Shown: one piece after another, positions 8,501 to 20,000 of the stretch
Position numbering within the stretch: position 1 is the stretch's first letter
Layout of the letters: every line of letters starts with the position of its first letter
From: Flavobacterium inviolabile
GTDB taxonomy: Bacteria; Bacteroidota; Bacteroidia; Flavobacteriales; Flavobacteriaceae
Direction of reading: 5' to 3'
Length of the DNA stretch: 64,000 nucleotides
Assembly (NCBI RefSeq): GCF_013389455.1
Contig: NZ_CP058278.1
Span: 2,232,001 to 2,296,000 of the forward strand
The notes under the pieces: model-generated
The model's input: the letters and a program-made list of their open reading frames with translations, nothing else
What the model was told of the DNA's origin: nothing
Databases searched by the model: none
Position numbers and translations under genes: made by a program

Positions 8501-8549
8501 GAATGCTTAAGATAGTAAGGAAAAAAAGAAATCGGGTGAGAGCATTCAT
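5541..8549 (-). CDS. beta-propeller sensor histidine kinase (Y_Y_Y / HisKA / HATPase)
   Basis: The protein has 1,002 residues. A signal peptide (to about residue 21) is followed by a long periplasmic region with two-component-regulator propeller repeats such as KSIAPDKDGFIWMTTEDGLV, AKGYMWITTNKGLF and LMWIGASNYKKY. A Y_Y_Y-type domain (about 660-740) precedes one membrane helix, WQTIWFKILVLITFLLLLYF. The cytoplasmic part has an H-box GSITHDIKSP with His791, an N-box HNLLDNAVKNTEA, a G1 box LTDTGIGM and a G2 region KGIGFTIIIELL. The architecture is that of hybrid two-component sensors for extracellular cues, but there is no receiver or AraC domain, so a separate regulator is needed. The response regulator at 4891-5535 converges tail to tail. 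The upstream region carries a 13-bp inverted repeat. Confidence 0.93.
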   Translation of the reverse strand: MNALTRFLFFLTILSIQQSFCQNRLPSYWFTSDNGELPQNSIKSIAPDKDGFIWMTTEDGLVRFDGQQFKVYNSDNITGLRSNRMMFLKKSRFSDGLCVNTDVGQTVHVNQVPEVLPQKTKDRNENQELGYLFSNNVDIYTSYFKNSPTYNILLKNYYYSVTRDSIRLYDLKHKRLGAFSNRFVNGTKFFVIDDKLFLKNKKDYFIVSPTRLVKINFNMPTNGDETIYANNAIDQAFMYQNGKLYYLTAGKNGITPKLILSDFNTVKNNVSTLYYDPKLGIVYIGSLTKGFMIVRPQNFKSYTDIQDPVVYSSFAYDSVSVVTGRGQIISSNGTIRHLKTVLKTDKFFSILDNNGDLWTINYENSFHRYKKSSNYSLSDDWSLKFTPSLLYKDDKGLMWIGASNYKKYDEGKLYYIDPDDDAKKLNWAADFNFLPNSAQKIGAHKFVIGSQNGLYIVDLKQKSIVKNQLIGNAYIRGIQSSRANEIWVNTYNNGFFLIRNNVTTHFPFDRNKYIRSAHCIVEDAKGYMWITTNKGLFQVAKSSLIAYADKKKSTIYYHYYDKASGFKSNEFNGGCSPCATKLANHYIALPSFEGMVFFDSQSVRPILPTNPIYINEARIDNKLVTFKDTIVINRNFSRVTFFLNSPFYGNPENLNIEVKLDNADNQYWTKTNDNYTISYTSLYPGEYKLTARKLNGFDSEYQYKTITIIIPPAYWQTIWFKILVLITFLLLLYFGFRQRTKYIRHRNLLLEKKIIYHTTELKNTINVLTKTKADLSEQIHSHKKLIGSITHDIKSPLKYMALTGKYLYENLDRDNPDFQENIKTMYTSSFELFHFVNNLLEYSKTYLNKNDIHTERFSLHQLINEKIKLFEPIAKSRKTVLENNVSELLHLTLNKQLFTIIIHNLLDNAVKNTEAGTITFSGYKTLDTIGIILTDTGIGMNPELVAYYQTLSQRIKSEHYEKQFTKGIGFTIIIELLNLLNGDIKIESEENKGTVITLLFKR

Positions 8550-8632
8550 AGCTTTTTTCGGAACAGTGTAGAAATTTGAATGGATTTTGCCAAAGTGCTC
8601 AATATTACAAAAAATATATTAGTAGGAATTTT

Positions 8633-8662
8633 TTTTCTTGTAGAAATAATTCTACAAGAAAA
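8633..8662. promoter_or_regulatory. perfect 13-bp inverted repeat in divergent promoter region
   Basis: TTTTCTTGTAGAA (8633-8645) and TTCTACAAGAAAA (8650-8662) are exact reverse complements around ATAA. It lies between the start of the histidine kinase gene (8549, minus) and the start of the AraC-type gene (8761, plus). Neither strand has a T-tract after the stem, and both flanking genes start rather than end here, so an operator is more likely than a terminator. The bound protein is unknown. Confidence 0.6.
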
Positions 8663-8760
8663 TAGAAGGATGGCTATATCGGGTTCCTATATAAGTTCTG
8701 ATATTTGTAGTCCCCCAAATTTAGAATTGATACTTTAATTAAACCTTAATTTTAATTTAG

Positions 8761-9744
8761 ATGAAGTCAATCCTAATTTATGCATACAGGTATGTAAAAT
8801 CAATGTTTAATATGACAACTTTAAAAAGCATATTGGCATTTGTTTTATTACTGGCAGCTGTACATTTTAGTTGTTTTTATTTTAATGAGCGTCCGCCATT
8901 GGGACTTCTCTACGGACCGTTACTTTTTTTAACGGTGGCGAAATCAATTAAAAAAGGGTATTGGCTGCATTACCTGCCTTTTGCAATAAGCAGCGTGACC
9001 TTCTCGATTTTAAAATTTAAAGAACAGGATGTAAATGCCGGTCCTTGGGTAAACTATTTCCTGCTGTATTTTATCAGTGTGGGGATTTCGCTGTTTGTTT
9101 ATTCCTGCCTGATATGGAAATCCAATAAAAAAAATATCGCAAAAACCGAAGGAATCAGTATCGGACAGGAGCTGGTGCAATTGTTAGCCTATGGCGGTTT
9201 GATATCGTCCCTGTTAATCGGATTACTGGTCTTTAAAAAGAAATGGCATGCTACCGATTTTGGCTTTGACCTTAACTGGATGCTGTTTTTCCTGCTGGGC
9301 ACTTTTATGCTCCTTATCGGAATCTATTTATTGTGCTATGAGGACAAGACAGCCATTAGCCTTACCGCGAAAAAAGAACCACAGCAGTGTTTTGACGACA
9401 CGATGTCTGCCAATTATATCGAAACATTGGACAAATGTGTCAGAGAAACGGATTTATACCGCAATCCGGATATTTCGTTAGACATGCTTGCCAGTCAGAC
9501 AACCATACCCAGGCACCATTTAACCCGGCTGCTGAATGTTTATTTAGGAAAAAACTTTTATCAGTATATCGCCGAGTTAAGGATCGAATATGCACTTGGC
9601 TGTCTGAAAAATGATGCCGGAATAAAAATAGAATCACTGGCATACGAATGCGGCTTTAATTCCAAAACCTCATTTAACCGCTATTTTAAAGAATATACGG
9701 GATACCTTCCGTCGTATTATAAAACAATTATACACCATTCATAA
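8761..9744 (+). CDS. AraC-family regulator with membrane N-terminus (first of tandem pair)
   Basis: The protein has 327 residues. The first ~210 are hydrophobic with about six candidate membrane helices and the conserved stretch ERPPLGLLYGPLLFL. The last ~105 form an AraC/XylS DNA-binding domain with two helix-turn-helices: LDMLASQTTIPRHHLTRLLN and IESLAYECGFNSKTSFNRYF. This arrangement (7TM-like sensor fused to AraC) is common in Bacteroidota and suggests membrane signal reception passed directly to DNA. The gene is followed after 14 bp by a paralog with the same layout. A weak -7 candidate, GATATTTG, sits at 8700-8707. The ligand cannot be inferred. Confidence 0.88.
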   Translation: MKSILIYAYRYVKSMFNMTTLKSILAFVLLLAAVHFSCFYFNERPPLGLLYGPLLFLTVAKSIKKGYWLHYLPFAISSVTFSILKFKEQDVNAGPWVNYFLLYFISVGISLFVYSCLIWKSNKKNIAKTEGISIGQELVQLLAYGGLISSLLIGLLVFKKKWHATDFGFDLNWMLFFLLGTFMLLIGIYLLCYEDKTAISLTAKKEPQQCFDDTMSANYIETLDKCVRETDLYRNPDISLDMLASQTTIPRHHLTRLLNVYLGKNFYQYIAELRIEYALGCLKNDAGIKIESLAYECGFNSKTSFNRYFKEYTGYLPSYYKTIIHHS

Positions 9745-9758
9745 AAAGGAAAACCCTT

Positions 9759-10820
9759 ATGCTTTTTCTTCTTTTAATCATGATTGTCTGCATTTGCGGA
9801 CTAACATTATATGTGCTCCAAAAAACAAGATCCGGTTCTTCCTTTAATGAAGTACTGTTTTGTGCTACAGCCTGTTTAATGCTGCATGCCGCGTATGCTT
9901 TAATAGCGCGGTATTTTTTTGATGCGCTTCCTTTTGTCGACAGGGGAGCACCGTTCGGATTGATGTACGGGCCGCTTTTATACCTGGCTGCATTTTCAAA
10001 TGATGCCGGAAAACTAAAAAAGAAAAATATCCTGTTGCATGCCTTTCCCTTTTTGCTGGCAACCGTTTGTTATATCGTGTTTTTATCGGAAACGGATTTT
10101 AGAAATGCGCATCTTTCAGCCTATTATGCAGTGCTTTACGGAAGCAAGACAATCTCAATGTTCGTGTATGTCCTTGTGATTTTCTTTAATCAGAAAAAAA
10201 TAACGAACGATCTTAGTCTGCGGAACCTTGTCAAGTCTGCTGCTATCTGGCTGATCTTGATCGCCAGTTTGTTTGCCAGTATCATGATTTCCAGAGTACT
10301 GGAAAGAAAAGACATCGGGGTTATGCTGCCGGGTGTTGTCATTTACGGAAGTATGCTTTTGGTATCGGCACTTATTTTTAAATACAGCATTGGGAGGCTT
10401 CTTGCCGGTGCCGGAGCAGCAGCACAGAACCAGGAAACCGAGAAACAAAATCAACAGTATAAAAAATCGGCATTAACACCAGCCATGCTGGAAGAATATG
10501 AAGAACGGCTGGACAAAGCCATGAATGACGATCTGGTTTTTCTGGATACGGAACTTTCACTGGAAAGCCTTTCCAAAAAAGTCAAAATTCCGAAGCACCA
10601 TCTGACGCAATTATTCAACACAAAAATCAACCGTTCTTTTTATCAATACATCAATACTTTCAGAATAACCTATTCCTGTCAGCTTTTAAAAGAAGCCACG
10701 GAAATTACGTTGGAAGAAATTGCTTTTCAAAGCGGATTTAACTCAAAAGTATCGTTCAACCGCTATTTTAAAACACAGATGAATTGCACACCGTCGGAAT
10801 ACCGGCAGCAGTATCATTAA
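9759..10820 (+). CDS. AraC-family regulator with membrane N-terminus (second of tandem pair)
   Basis: The protein has 353 residues with the same design as its neighbour. There are about six to seven hydrophobic helices over residues 1-210, including DRGAPFGLMYGPLLYL, which parallels ERPPLGLLYGPLLFL in the upstream protein. The C-terminal AraC domain (about residues 245-353) contains LESLSKKVKIPKHHLTQLFN and LEEIAFQSGFNSKVSFNRYF. The two genes are a tandem duplication with clear divergence and are probably co-transcribed (14-bp gap). A terminator follows at 10839-10866. Heterodimer formation is possible but not shown. Confidence 0.88.
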   Translation: MLFLLLIMIVCICGLTLYVLQKTRSGSSFNEVLFCATACLMLHAAYALIARYFFDALPFVDRGAPFGLMYGPLLYLAAFSNDAGKLKKKNILLHAFPFLLATVCYIVFLSETDFRNAHLSAYYAVLYGSKTISMFVYVLVIFFNQKKITNDLSLRNLVKSAAIWLILIASLFASIMISRVLERKDIGVMLPGVVIYGSMLLVSALIFKYSIGRLLAGAGAAAQNQETEKQNQQYKKSALTPAMLEEYEERLDKAMNDDLVFLDTELSLESLSKKVKIPKHHLTQLFNTKINRSFYQYINTFRITYSCQLLKEATEITLEEIAFQSGFNSKVSFNRYFKTQMNCTPSEYRQQYH

Positions 10821-10838
10821 TAAAAAAACAAAGAATAC

Positions 10839-10866
10839 AAAACCGGACAGCAGTTCCGGTTTTTTT
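10839..10866 (+). terminator. intrinsic terminator after the tandem AraC genes
   Basis: AAAACCGGA (10839-10847) pairs with TCCGGTTTT (10855-10863), followed by more T residues. Confidence 0.82.
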
Positions 10867-11061
10867 ATACCCGTATTAATACGTGTTTTTTAGCGGTGTA
10901 TTTGTAAGGTATTGATTTGTAGGTTTTTATGTGTTTTTTAAAGCGTTTCAATTGTGTGGGATGTACGCCACGCCACATATCTGAAACGTTAAAAACCTTT
11001 TGTTTATGGAATTTCGCACCTGTAAAATCTTACAAGGGTGTAAAATTTAAAAACAAAAAAA

Positions 11062-14000
11062 ATGAACGAAAATTACAGTTATAGCGACAAGCATTTGTCC
11101 TATCGACAGAGAAGTGATTTTTTTCAATCCTTTACAATGGTTTTGAAAAAAATGATTTTCTTGTTCTTTATTTCAGTTATTACCAGTTTTTGGACACAAA
11201 TGTCGGCGGAAGGTAGTAAAGATTTCTACCCGTCCGGCGTTAGCGGAAACCGGGCTTTTTTATACAGTAATAGTTATGAAGCCGGGGGAACGACTATCAG
11301 GTCATGGCCGTTTAAAACATTAGGGACGCACTATGTTTATGCCAAAGTTGGCGAAACGATTGCGGTAGCTTCCAGTGCTCAAAATGCCGGAAACGGTAAG
11401 ATAAGACTGATTGCTCCGGATGGAACGGTTTATATTACGGCAAGTAATAATATCGGTAGGATTGCCAGCAGAACAGAAGAGCTTGCCGGACCTTTATATC
11501 CGGGTCAGGCCGCAGGCGGTAACCGTTACCAGCCGTTCAATACGGTTGTTGGTACCGGACAGGAAGGAGTATGGAGAGTTGAATTTCTGCCATCCGGTTC
11601 AGAGACCAGCAGCAGTACGCCGGGTGTAACCGATGTGGCAGCAGATGCCAACTGGACACAGGGAACCAATACGGAACTTATTGCTGCCTGGGATGTTTCG
11701 GTTAGAAACAGCGGCAACTCGGCCTGGGTTAACGGACGTGTTTATACAAACGTATTAAACCTGCATATATCCGGAAGCGCATTCACGGCTAACAAAGCAT
11801 TCTACGGAAGCATGTATGTGTTAACAAGAGACGGTATTGCTTATAAAGTAGTTAATAATGGTTCGAATGGTGTTGGATTTACATTCTTTGTAAACAACAA
11901 AGGATTTTTAAATACGGCAAACTCACCGTCTTATAAGAGTTTGAATATTTCTGATCCGTTGGACAGCCAGTTCCGGATTCACGATCCGAGAAGTGCTGAT
12001 GCTGCTTCCAATGTGACCCATAAGATATTTTACGGTAAACCTGCTTTAGATTTACCAACAAGCGGTAATATGAGTGGTGGAATGACCTGGCTGAAAAATG
12101 CCGTGCTAACACCAACAGCTACAAATATTACCTATACAGGAGTAGAAGGAACACCGGATTTGTCCGGTAATAAAGGAGCCCATATCGGCTTTGATTCCAA
12201 TCTTTCCGGAACATACAGAATAGAAATTATAGGAGATTTTCCAACGAGAATTATCAACGGAAACTGTACGGTAGGAACCAATACGGTATTCTGGGATGGT
12301 AAAGACGGTAACGGGAACATACTTCCGGCCGGAACGAACATTGGCGAAATCAGAGTACAGTTATTCGGAGCGGAAGTCCATTTCCCTTTTATTGATATGG
12401 AAATTAATCCCGGCGGAATTATTATTGAACAATTGGATACCAATTATGATGTATATGTGCCGACCCGTGATTTGGTATATTGGGATGATTCCGATGTAAC
12501 CGGCGGTATGGCAACACATAAGTCAAACCCGATTGCATCCGGAATTACCGGAATTTCCAGTAACAGTAACGGGCACAAATGGGGCTTGTATACTTCCGGA
12601 AGCAGCGGCAGCGGAAATAGCGGTACCGGTTCTTCCAGTTTCGGAAATGAAAAATCAATGGATACCTGGAGCTTTGTTCCGGGTCAGGTAATTGTAAAAA
12701 ATCTGGATGTGGTTGTTGCTGCAGCCGATTTAGAAGTGGTGAGTATTACGCCTTCCACAACAACTGTCAATGTCGGGCAGCAAATGAACTATACCGTAAC
12801 GGTAGTCAATAACGGACCGAGTGCGGTAACCGGTGCAGGCTTTACCTTTATAGTACCTTCCGGTTTTACAATTAATACGGTTTCCTATGTAAATAGCCAG
12901 GGAACAGTAGTGGTTGTGAATGGCACAATCGATCCGGTTACCGGGAACTATACGGCTAATCTGGATATGACCAATGGCGGACAGATTGTGTTCACTTTTA
13001 CCGGAACGGTTGGTGCTGCTTTAGGCGGACAACCGTTAACTGTGGAGGCGAGTATTATCAGACCGGCCGATGTAACCGATCCGGATGCGACAAATCCGGG
13101 AACGAATCCACCAACAAATCCACATGTGGAATGTTTGAACGGAACAACAACCGAGAATTGTAATAATATCAAGTACAATACGATCACACCGGCTGTTACT
13201 GCTGATCTGGCAGTTTTAAAAATAGCCGATAATATGACACCTATGGTAGGTGAGTCGATAACTTTTACTATTGTAGCAACAAACAACGGACTGAACAATG
13301 CGACTAACGTAAGCGTTACCGATCAGTTACAGGACGGCTATGCGTATGTGTCTTCTACAGTTACTACAGGAACGTATAATGCTAATAACGGTTTGTGGAC
13401 AATTGGTAACTTAGTCAATGGAGCAACAGCAACATTAACGATCACGGCTACCGTTACGGCAACAGGAAATTATGGAAATACAGCTACCATTACCGGAGCT
13501 GAAACAGATCCTAATGTAACGAACAACACATCGACTATCATACCGACAAGAAGATTAAACATTATCGATGCGGTTAACGATTCGGCAACAAACGTAAACG
13601 GTTATACCGGCGCAACAAACGTAGTGAATGTGTATACTAATGATACGTTAAACGGAACAGTGGTAACTCCATCTCAGGTAACGTTAACGACTACGGTTTC
13701 CAATCCGAATTTGATCTTAAACCCTGACGGAAGTGTGGATGTTATTCCGGGCACACCGGCAGGACCATATACTTTAACGTACCAGATCTGCGAAATTGCC
13801 AATCCAACGAATTGTGATACGGCAACAGTAACGGTAACGGTGGTAGCACCAGTAATTGATGCGGTTAACGATTCGGCAACGAACGTAAACGGTTATACCG
13901 GCGCAACAAACGTGGTGAATGTGTATACCAATGATACGTTAAACGGAACAGCGGTAACTCCATCTCAGGTAACGTTAACCACTACGGTTTCGAACCCGAA

Positions 14001-17000
14001 TTTAATCTTAAATCCAAACGGAAGTGTGGATGTTATTCCGGGTACACCGGCAGGACCATATACTTTGACCTACCAGATCTGCGAAATTGCTAATCCAACG
14101 AATTGCGATACGGCAACAGTAACGGTAACGGTGGTAGCACCTGCAATTGATGCGGTTAACGATTCGGCAACAAACGTAAACGGTTATACCGGAGCAACGA
14201 ATGTGGTAAACGTTTATACCAACGATACCTTAAACGGAACGGCTGTAACCCCATCTCAGGTAACGTTAACCACTACGGTTTCGAACCCGAATTTGATCTT
14301 AAATCCAAACGGAAGTGTGGATGTTATTCCGGGCACACCGGCAGGACCATATACTTTAACCTACCAGATCTGCGAAATTGCTAATCCAACGAATTGTGAT
14401 ACGGCAACAGTAACGGTAACGGTGGTAGCACCAGTAATTGATGCGGTTAATGACTCCGCAACAAACGTAAACGGTTATACCGGCGTAACAAACGTGGTGA
14501 ATGTTTATACGAATGATACGTTAAACGGAACAGCGGTAACCCCATCTCAGGTAACGTTAACGACTACGGTTTCCAATCCGAATTTGATCTTAAACCCTAA
14601 CGGAAGTGTGGATGTTATTCCGGGTACACCGGCAGGTCCATACACATTGACGTATCAGATCTGCGAAATTGCCAATCCAACCAATTGCGATACGGCAACA
14701 GTAACAGTAACAGTGGTTGCACCAGTAATTGATGCAGTTAATGATTCGGCAACAAACGTAAACGGTTATACCGGAGCAACGAATGTGGTAAACGTTTATA
14801 CAAACGACACCTTAAATGGAACAGCGGTAACCCCATCTCAGGTTACATTAACCACTACGGTTTCCAACCCGAATTTGATCTTAAACCCTAACGGAAGCGT
14901 GGATGTTATTCCGGGTACTCCTGCAGGACCATATACTCTGACTTACCAGATCTGTGAAATTGCCAATCCAACGAATTGCGATACGGCAACAGTAACGGTA
15001 ACGGTGGTAGCACCAGTAATTGATGCGGTTAACGATTCGGCAACAAACGTAAACGGTTATACCGGCGCAACAAACGTGGTGAATGTGTATACGAATGACA
15101 CTTTAAACGGAACAGTGGTAACTCCATCTCAGATAACGTTAACGACTACAGTTTCCAATCCGTATTTAACGCTAAATCCAAACGGAAGCGTGGATGTTAT
15201 TCCGGGCACTCCTGCAGGTCCATATACTTTGACTTACCAGATCTGTGAAATTGCCAATCCAACGAATTGCGATACGGCAACAGTAACGGTAACGGTGGTA
15301 GCACCGGTAATTGATGCGGTTAACGATTCGGCAACAAACGTAAACGGTTATACCGGTGCAACGAATGTGGTGAATGTGTATACGAATGACACCTTAAACG
15401 GAACGGCGGTAAACCCATCTCAGGTAACGTTAACGACTACGGTTTCGAACCCGAATTTGATTTTAAACCCTAACGGAAGTGTGGATGTTATTCCGGGCAC
15501 ACCGGCAGGACCATATACTTTGACGTATCAGATCTGCGAAATTGCCAATCTGACGAATTGTGATACAGCAACAGTAACGGTAACGGTGGTAGCACCGGTA
15601 ATTGATGCGGTTAACGATTCGGCAACAAACGTGAACGGTTATACCGGCGCGACAAACGTGGTGAGTGTATATACCAACGATACCTTAAACGGAACAGCAG
15701 TAACTCCATCTCAGGTAACGCTGACGACTACGGTTTCGAACCCTAATTTGATCTTAAACCCTAACGGAAGTGTGGATGTTATTCCGGGTACACCGGCAGG
15801 ACCATATACTTTAACCTATCAGATATGTGAAATTGCCAATCCGACGAATTGTGATACAGCAATAGTAACGGTAACGGTGGTAGCACCGGTAATTGATGCG
15901 GTTAACGATTCGGCAACAAACGTAAACGGTTATACCGGAGCAACGAATGTGGTGAATGTGTATACCAACGACACGTTAAACGGAACAGTGGTAACCCCAT
16001 CTCAGGTAACGCTTACGACTACGGTTTCCAACCCGAATTTGATTTTAAACCCTAACGGAAGTGTGGATGTTATTCCGGGCACACCGGCAGGACCATATAC
16101 TTTGACCTACCAGATCTGCGAAATTGCCAATCCAACCAATTGTGATACGGCAACAGTAACGGTAACGGTGGTAGCACCAGTAATTGATGCGGTTAACGAT
16201 TCGGCAACAAACGTAAACGGTTATACCGGCGCAACAAACGTGGTGAATGTGTATACGAATGATACCTTAAACGGAACAGCAGTAACCCCATCTCAGGTAA
16301 CGTTAACGACTACGGTTTCTAACCCGAACCTGATCTTAAATCCAAACGGAAGCGTGGATGTCATTCCGGGTACGCCTGGAGGTACACATACCTTAACCTA
16401 TCAGATATGTGAAATTGCAAATCCGACCAATTGTGATACGGCAGTAGTTACTGTTTTTGTAATGACTCCGCAAATCACATTAACCAAAGAAGCCTTAAAC
16501 GGTACTTATAATGCTGTAGGAAACATTATTAACTATACACTTACCGTAACAAATACCGGAAATGTGGCTATTACAAACCTTTTGGTTACAGATAATAATG
16601 CCGATGCAGGAAGTATTTCTCCGGCAACAATAGCAACTTTGGGTGCCGGACAACATACAACAGTTTCAGCAACACATACGATTACACAAGCAGATTTGAA
16701 TAATGGTTTTGTACACAATCTGGCAACAGTAACCGGTCAGGATCCCGTTGGAGGAACAGTTACAGACGAATCGGAAGATCCGACAAATCCGGCTCAACCG
16801 GGTGACAACGGATATGACCCTTCATGTCCAAAATGTACAGTAACACCATTAACACAAAATCCGGCTATCGCTTTAGTAAAAACAGCAGTATTTAACGATA
16901 CGAATACTGATACATTTGCCCAGGTTGGTGAAACGATCACGTACACCTTTACGGTAACGAACACCGGAAACGTAACGGTAAACGGATTGGTCATCAACGA

Positions 17001-20000
17001 TACGCAGATCGGACTGACGAATGCAGCGGTAACACCGGCTACATTAGCACCGGGAGCAACTGGTACCGCAACGGCTACCTATGTATTGACACAAACGGAT
17101 ATTAACGCCGGACAAATCAGTAATACAGCTATTGCAACGGGAACCACACCACAAGGTGGTACGGTTCAGGATACCTCGGGTACTTCAACTACAAACGATA
17201 CGCCAACGGTAACACCATTACCACAAAATCCGGCTATCGCTTTAGTAAAAACAGCAGTATTTAACGATACGAATGCCGATACATTTGCCCAGGTTGGTGA
17301 AACGATCACGTACACGTTCACGGTAACCAATACCGGAAACGTAACGGTAAATGGATTGGTCATCAACGATACGCAGATCGGATTGACAAATACAGCGGTA
17401 ACACCGGCTACATTAGCACCGGGAGCAACTGGTACTGCAACCGCTACGTATGTCTTGACCCAAACGGATATTAACGCCGGACAAATCAGCAACACGGCTA
17501 TTGCAACCGGAACCACGCCACAAGGCGGTACGGTTCAGGATACCTCGGGTACTTCAACCACAAACGATACGCCAACAGTAACACCGTTACCGCAAAATCC
17601 GGCTATCGCTTTAGTAAAAACAGCAGTATTTAACGATACGAATGCTGATACATTTGCACAGGTTGGTGAAACCATTACGTACACCTTTACGGTAACGAAC
17701 ACCGGAAACGTAACGATAAACGGATTGGTAATCAACGATACGCAGATTGGATTGACGAATGCAGCGGTAACACCAGCTACTTTAGCACCGGGCGCTACCG
17801 GAACGGCAACCGCTACGTATGTGTTGACACAAACGGATATCAATGCCGGACAAATAAGCAATACAGCCATTGCAACAGGAACCACGCCACAAGGCGGTAC
17901 GGTTCAGGATACCTCGGGTACTTCAACTACAAACGATACGCCAACGGTAACACCATTACCGCAAAATCCGGCTATTGCTTTAGTGAAAACAGCAGTATTT
18001 AACGATACGAATGCCGATACATTTGCACAGGTTGGTGAAACGATCACGTATACGTTCACGGTAACCAATACCGGAAACGTAACGATAAACGGATTGGTGA
18101 TCAACGATACACAAATCGGATTGACGAATGCAGTGGTAACACCGGCTACATTAGCACCGGGCGCTACGGGAACGGCAACCGCTACCTATGTATTGACACA
18201 AACGGACATCAATGCCGGACAGATCAGTAATACAGCTATTGCAACCGGTAATACACCACAAGGCGGTACAGTTCAGGATACTTCTGGTACTTCAACTACA
18301 AACGATACGCCAACGGTAACACCATTACCACAAAATCCGGCTATCGCTTTAGTAAAAACAGCAGTATTTAATGATACGAATGCCGATACGTTTGCACAGG
18401 TTGGTGAAACGATCACCTACACGTTCACGGTAACCAATACCGGAAACGTAACGGTAAACGGATTGGTGATCAACGATACGCAAATCGGACTGACGAATGC
18501 AGCGGTAACACCGGCTACATTAGCACCGGGAGCAACTGGTACTGCAACGGCTACCTATGTATTGACACAAACGGATATTAACGCCGGACAAATCAGTAAT
18601 ACGGCTATTGCAACCGGTAGCACGCCACAAGGTGGTACGGTTCAGGATACTTCTGGTACTTCAACTACAAACGATACGCCAACGGTAACACCATTACCGC
18701 AAAATCCGGCTATCGCTTTAGTAAAAACAGCAGTATTTAACGATACGAATGCCGATACATTTGCACAGGTTGGTGAAACCATCACCTACACGTTCACGGT
18801 AACCAATACCGGAAACGTAACGGTAAATGGATTGGTCATCAACGATACGCAAATCGGACTGACGAATGCAGCGGTAACACCGGCTACATTAGCACCGGGA
18901 GCAACTGGTACCGCAACGGCTACCTATGTACTGACACAAACGGACATCAATGCCGGACAAATCAGCAACACGGCTATTGCAACCGGAACCACGCCACAAG
19001 GCGGTACAGTTCAGGATACCTCGGGTACTTCAACTACAAACGATACGCCAACGGTAACACCATTAGCACAAAATCCGGCTATTGCTTTAGTGAAAACAGC
19101 AGTATTTAACGATACGAATGCCGATACATTTGCACAGGTTGGTGAAACGATCACGTACACCTTTACGGTAACCAATACCGGAAACGTAACGGTAAACGGA
19201 TTGGTCATCAACGATACGCAGATCGGATTGACAAATGCAGTGGTAACACCGGCTACTTTAGCACCGGGAGCAGTAGGTACCGCAACGGCTACCTATGTAT
19301 TGACACAAACGGATATTAACGCCGGACAAATCAGTAACACGGCTATTGCAACCGGAACCACGCCACAAGGTGGTACGGTTCAGGATACCTCGGGTACTTC
19401 AACGACAAACGATACGCCAACGGTAACACCATTAGCACAAAATCCGGAGCTGACTTTATTTAAAGAAGGAACATACCAGGATGCCAATGGCGACGGACTT
19501 GTAAACGCAGGCGATACAGTATTGTACACCTTTACAGTATCGAATACCGGAAACGTGACGATTACCAATATCGACATAACAGATCCGGCAGTTACAGTTA
19601 CCGGCGGACCTTTAAGCAGCCTGGCACCGGGTGTGACAGATGCAACAACATTCACAGCCTTGTATACCATTACACAGGGAGATATCGATGACGGAGCGGT
19701 TTATAATATGGCATTAGTGGAAGGTACGGCTCCAAACGGCGATCCGGTTATGGACGATTCGGAAGATCCTACACCAATTAACCCTAATGATCCTTTAGTA
19801 GATCCAGGTTGTCCGAAATGTACCGTTACACCGTTAATCCAGAATCCGGGTATTGCTTTAATCAAAACCGGAGTGTTTAACGACAACAATCATGACGGTA
19901 TTGCTCAGGCCGGAGAAACCATTACGTATAGCTTTACAGTAACGAATACCGGGAATACAAGTTTGACCAATATTACCATAACCGATCCTTTACCGGGAGT

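Noticed and set aside
13567..19440. Tandem repeats considered as a CRISPR or non-coding satellite array
   Set aside because: Units are 291 and 369 bp, keep one reading frame and vary mostly at synonymous sites, so they are protein domain repeats.
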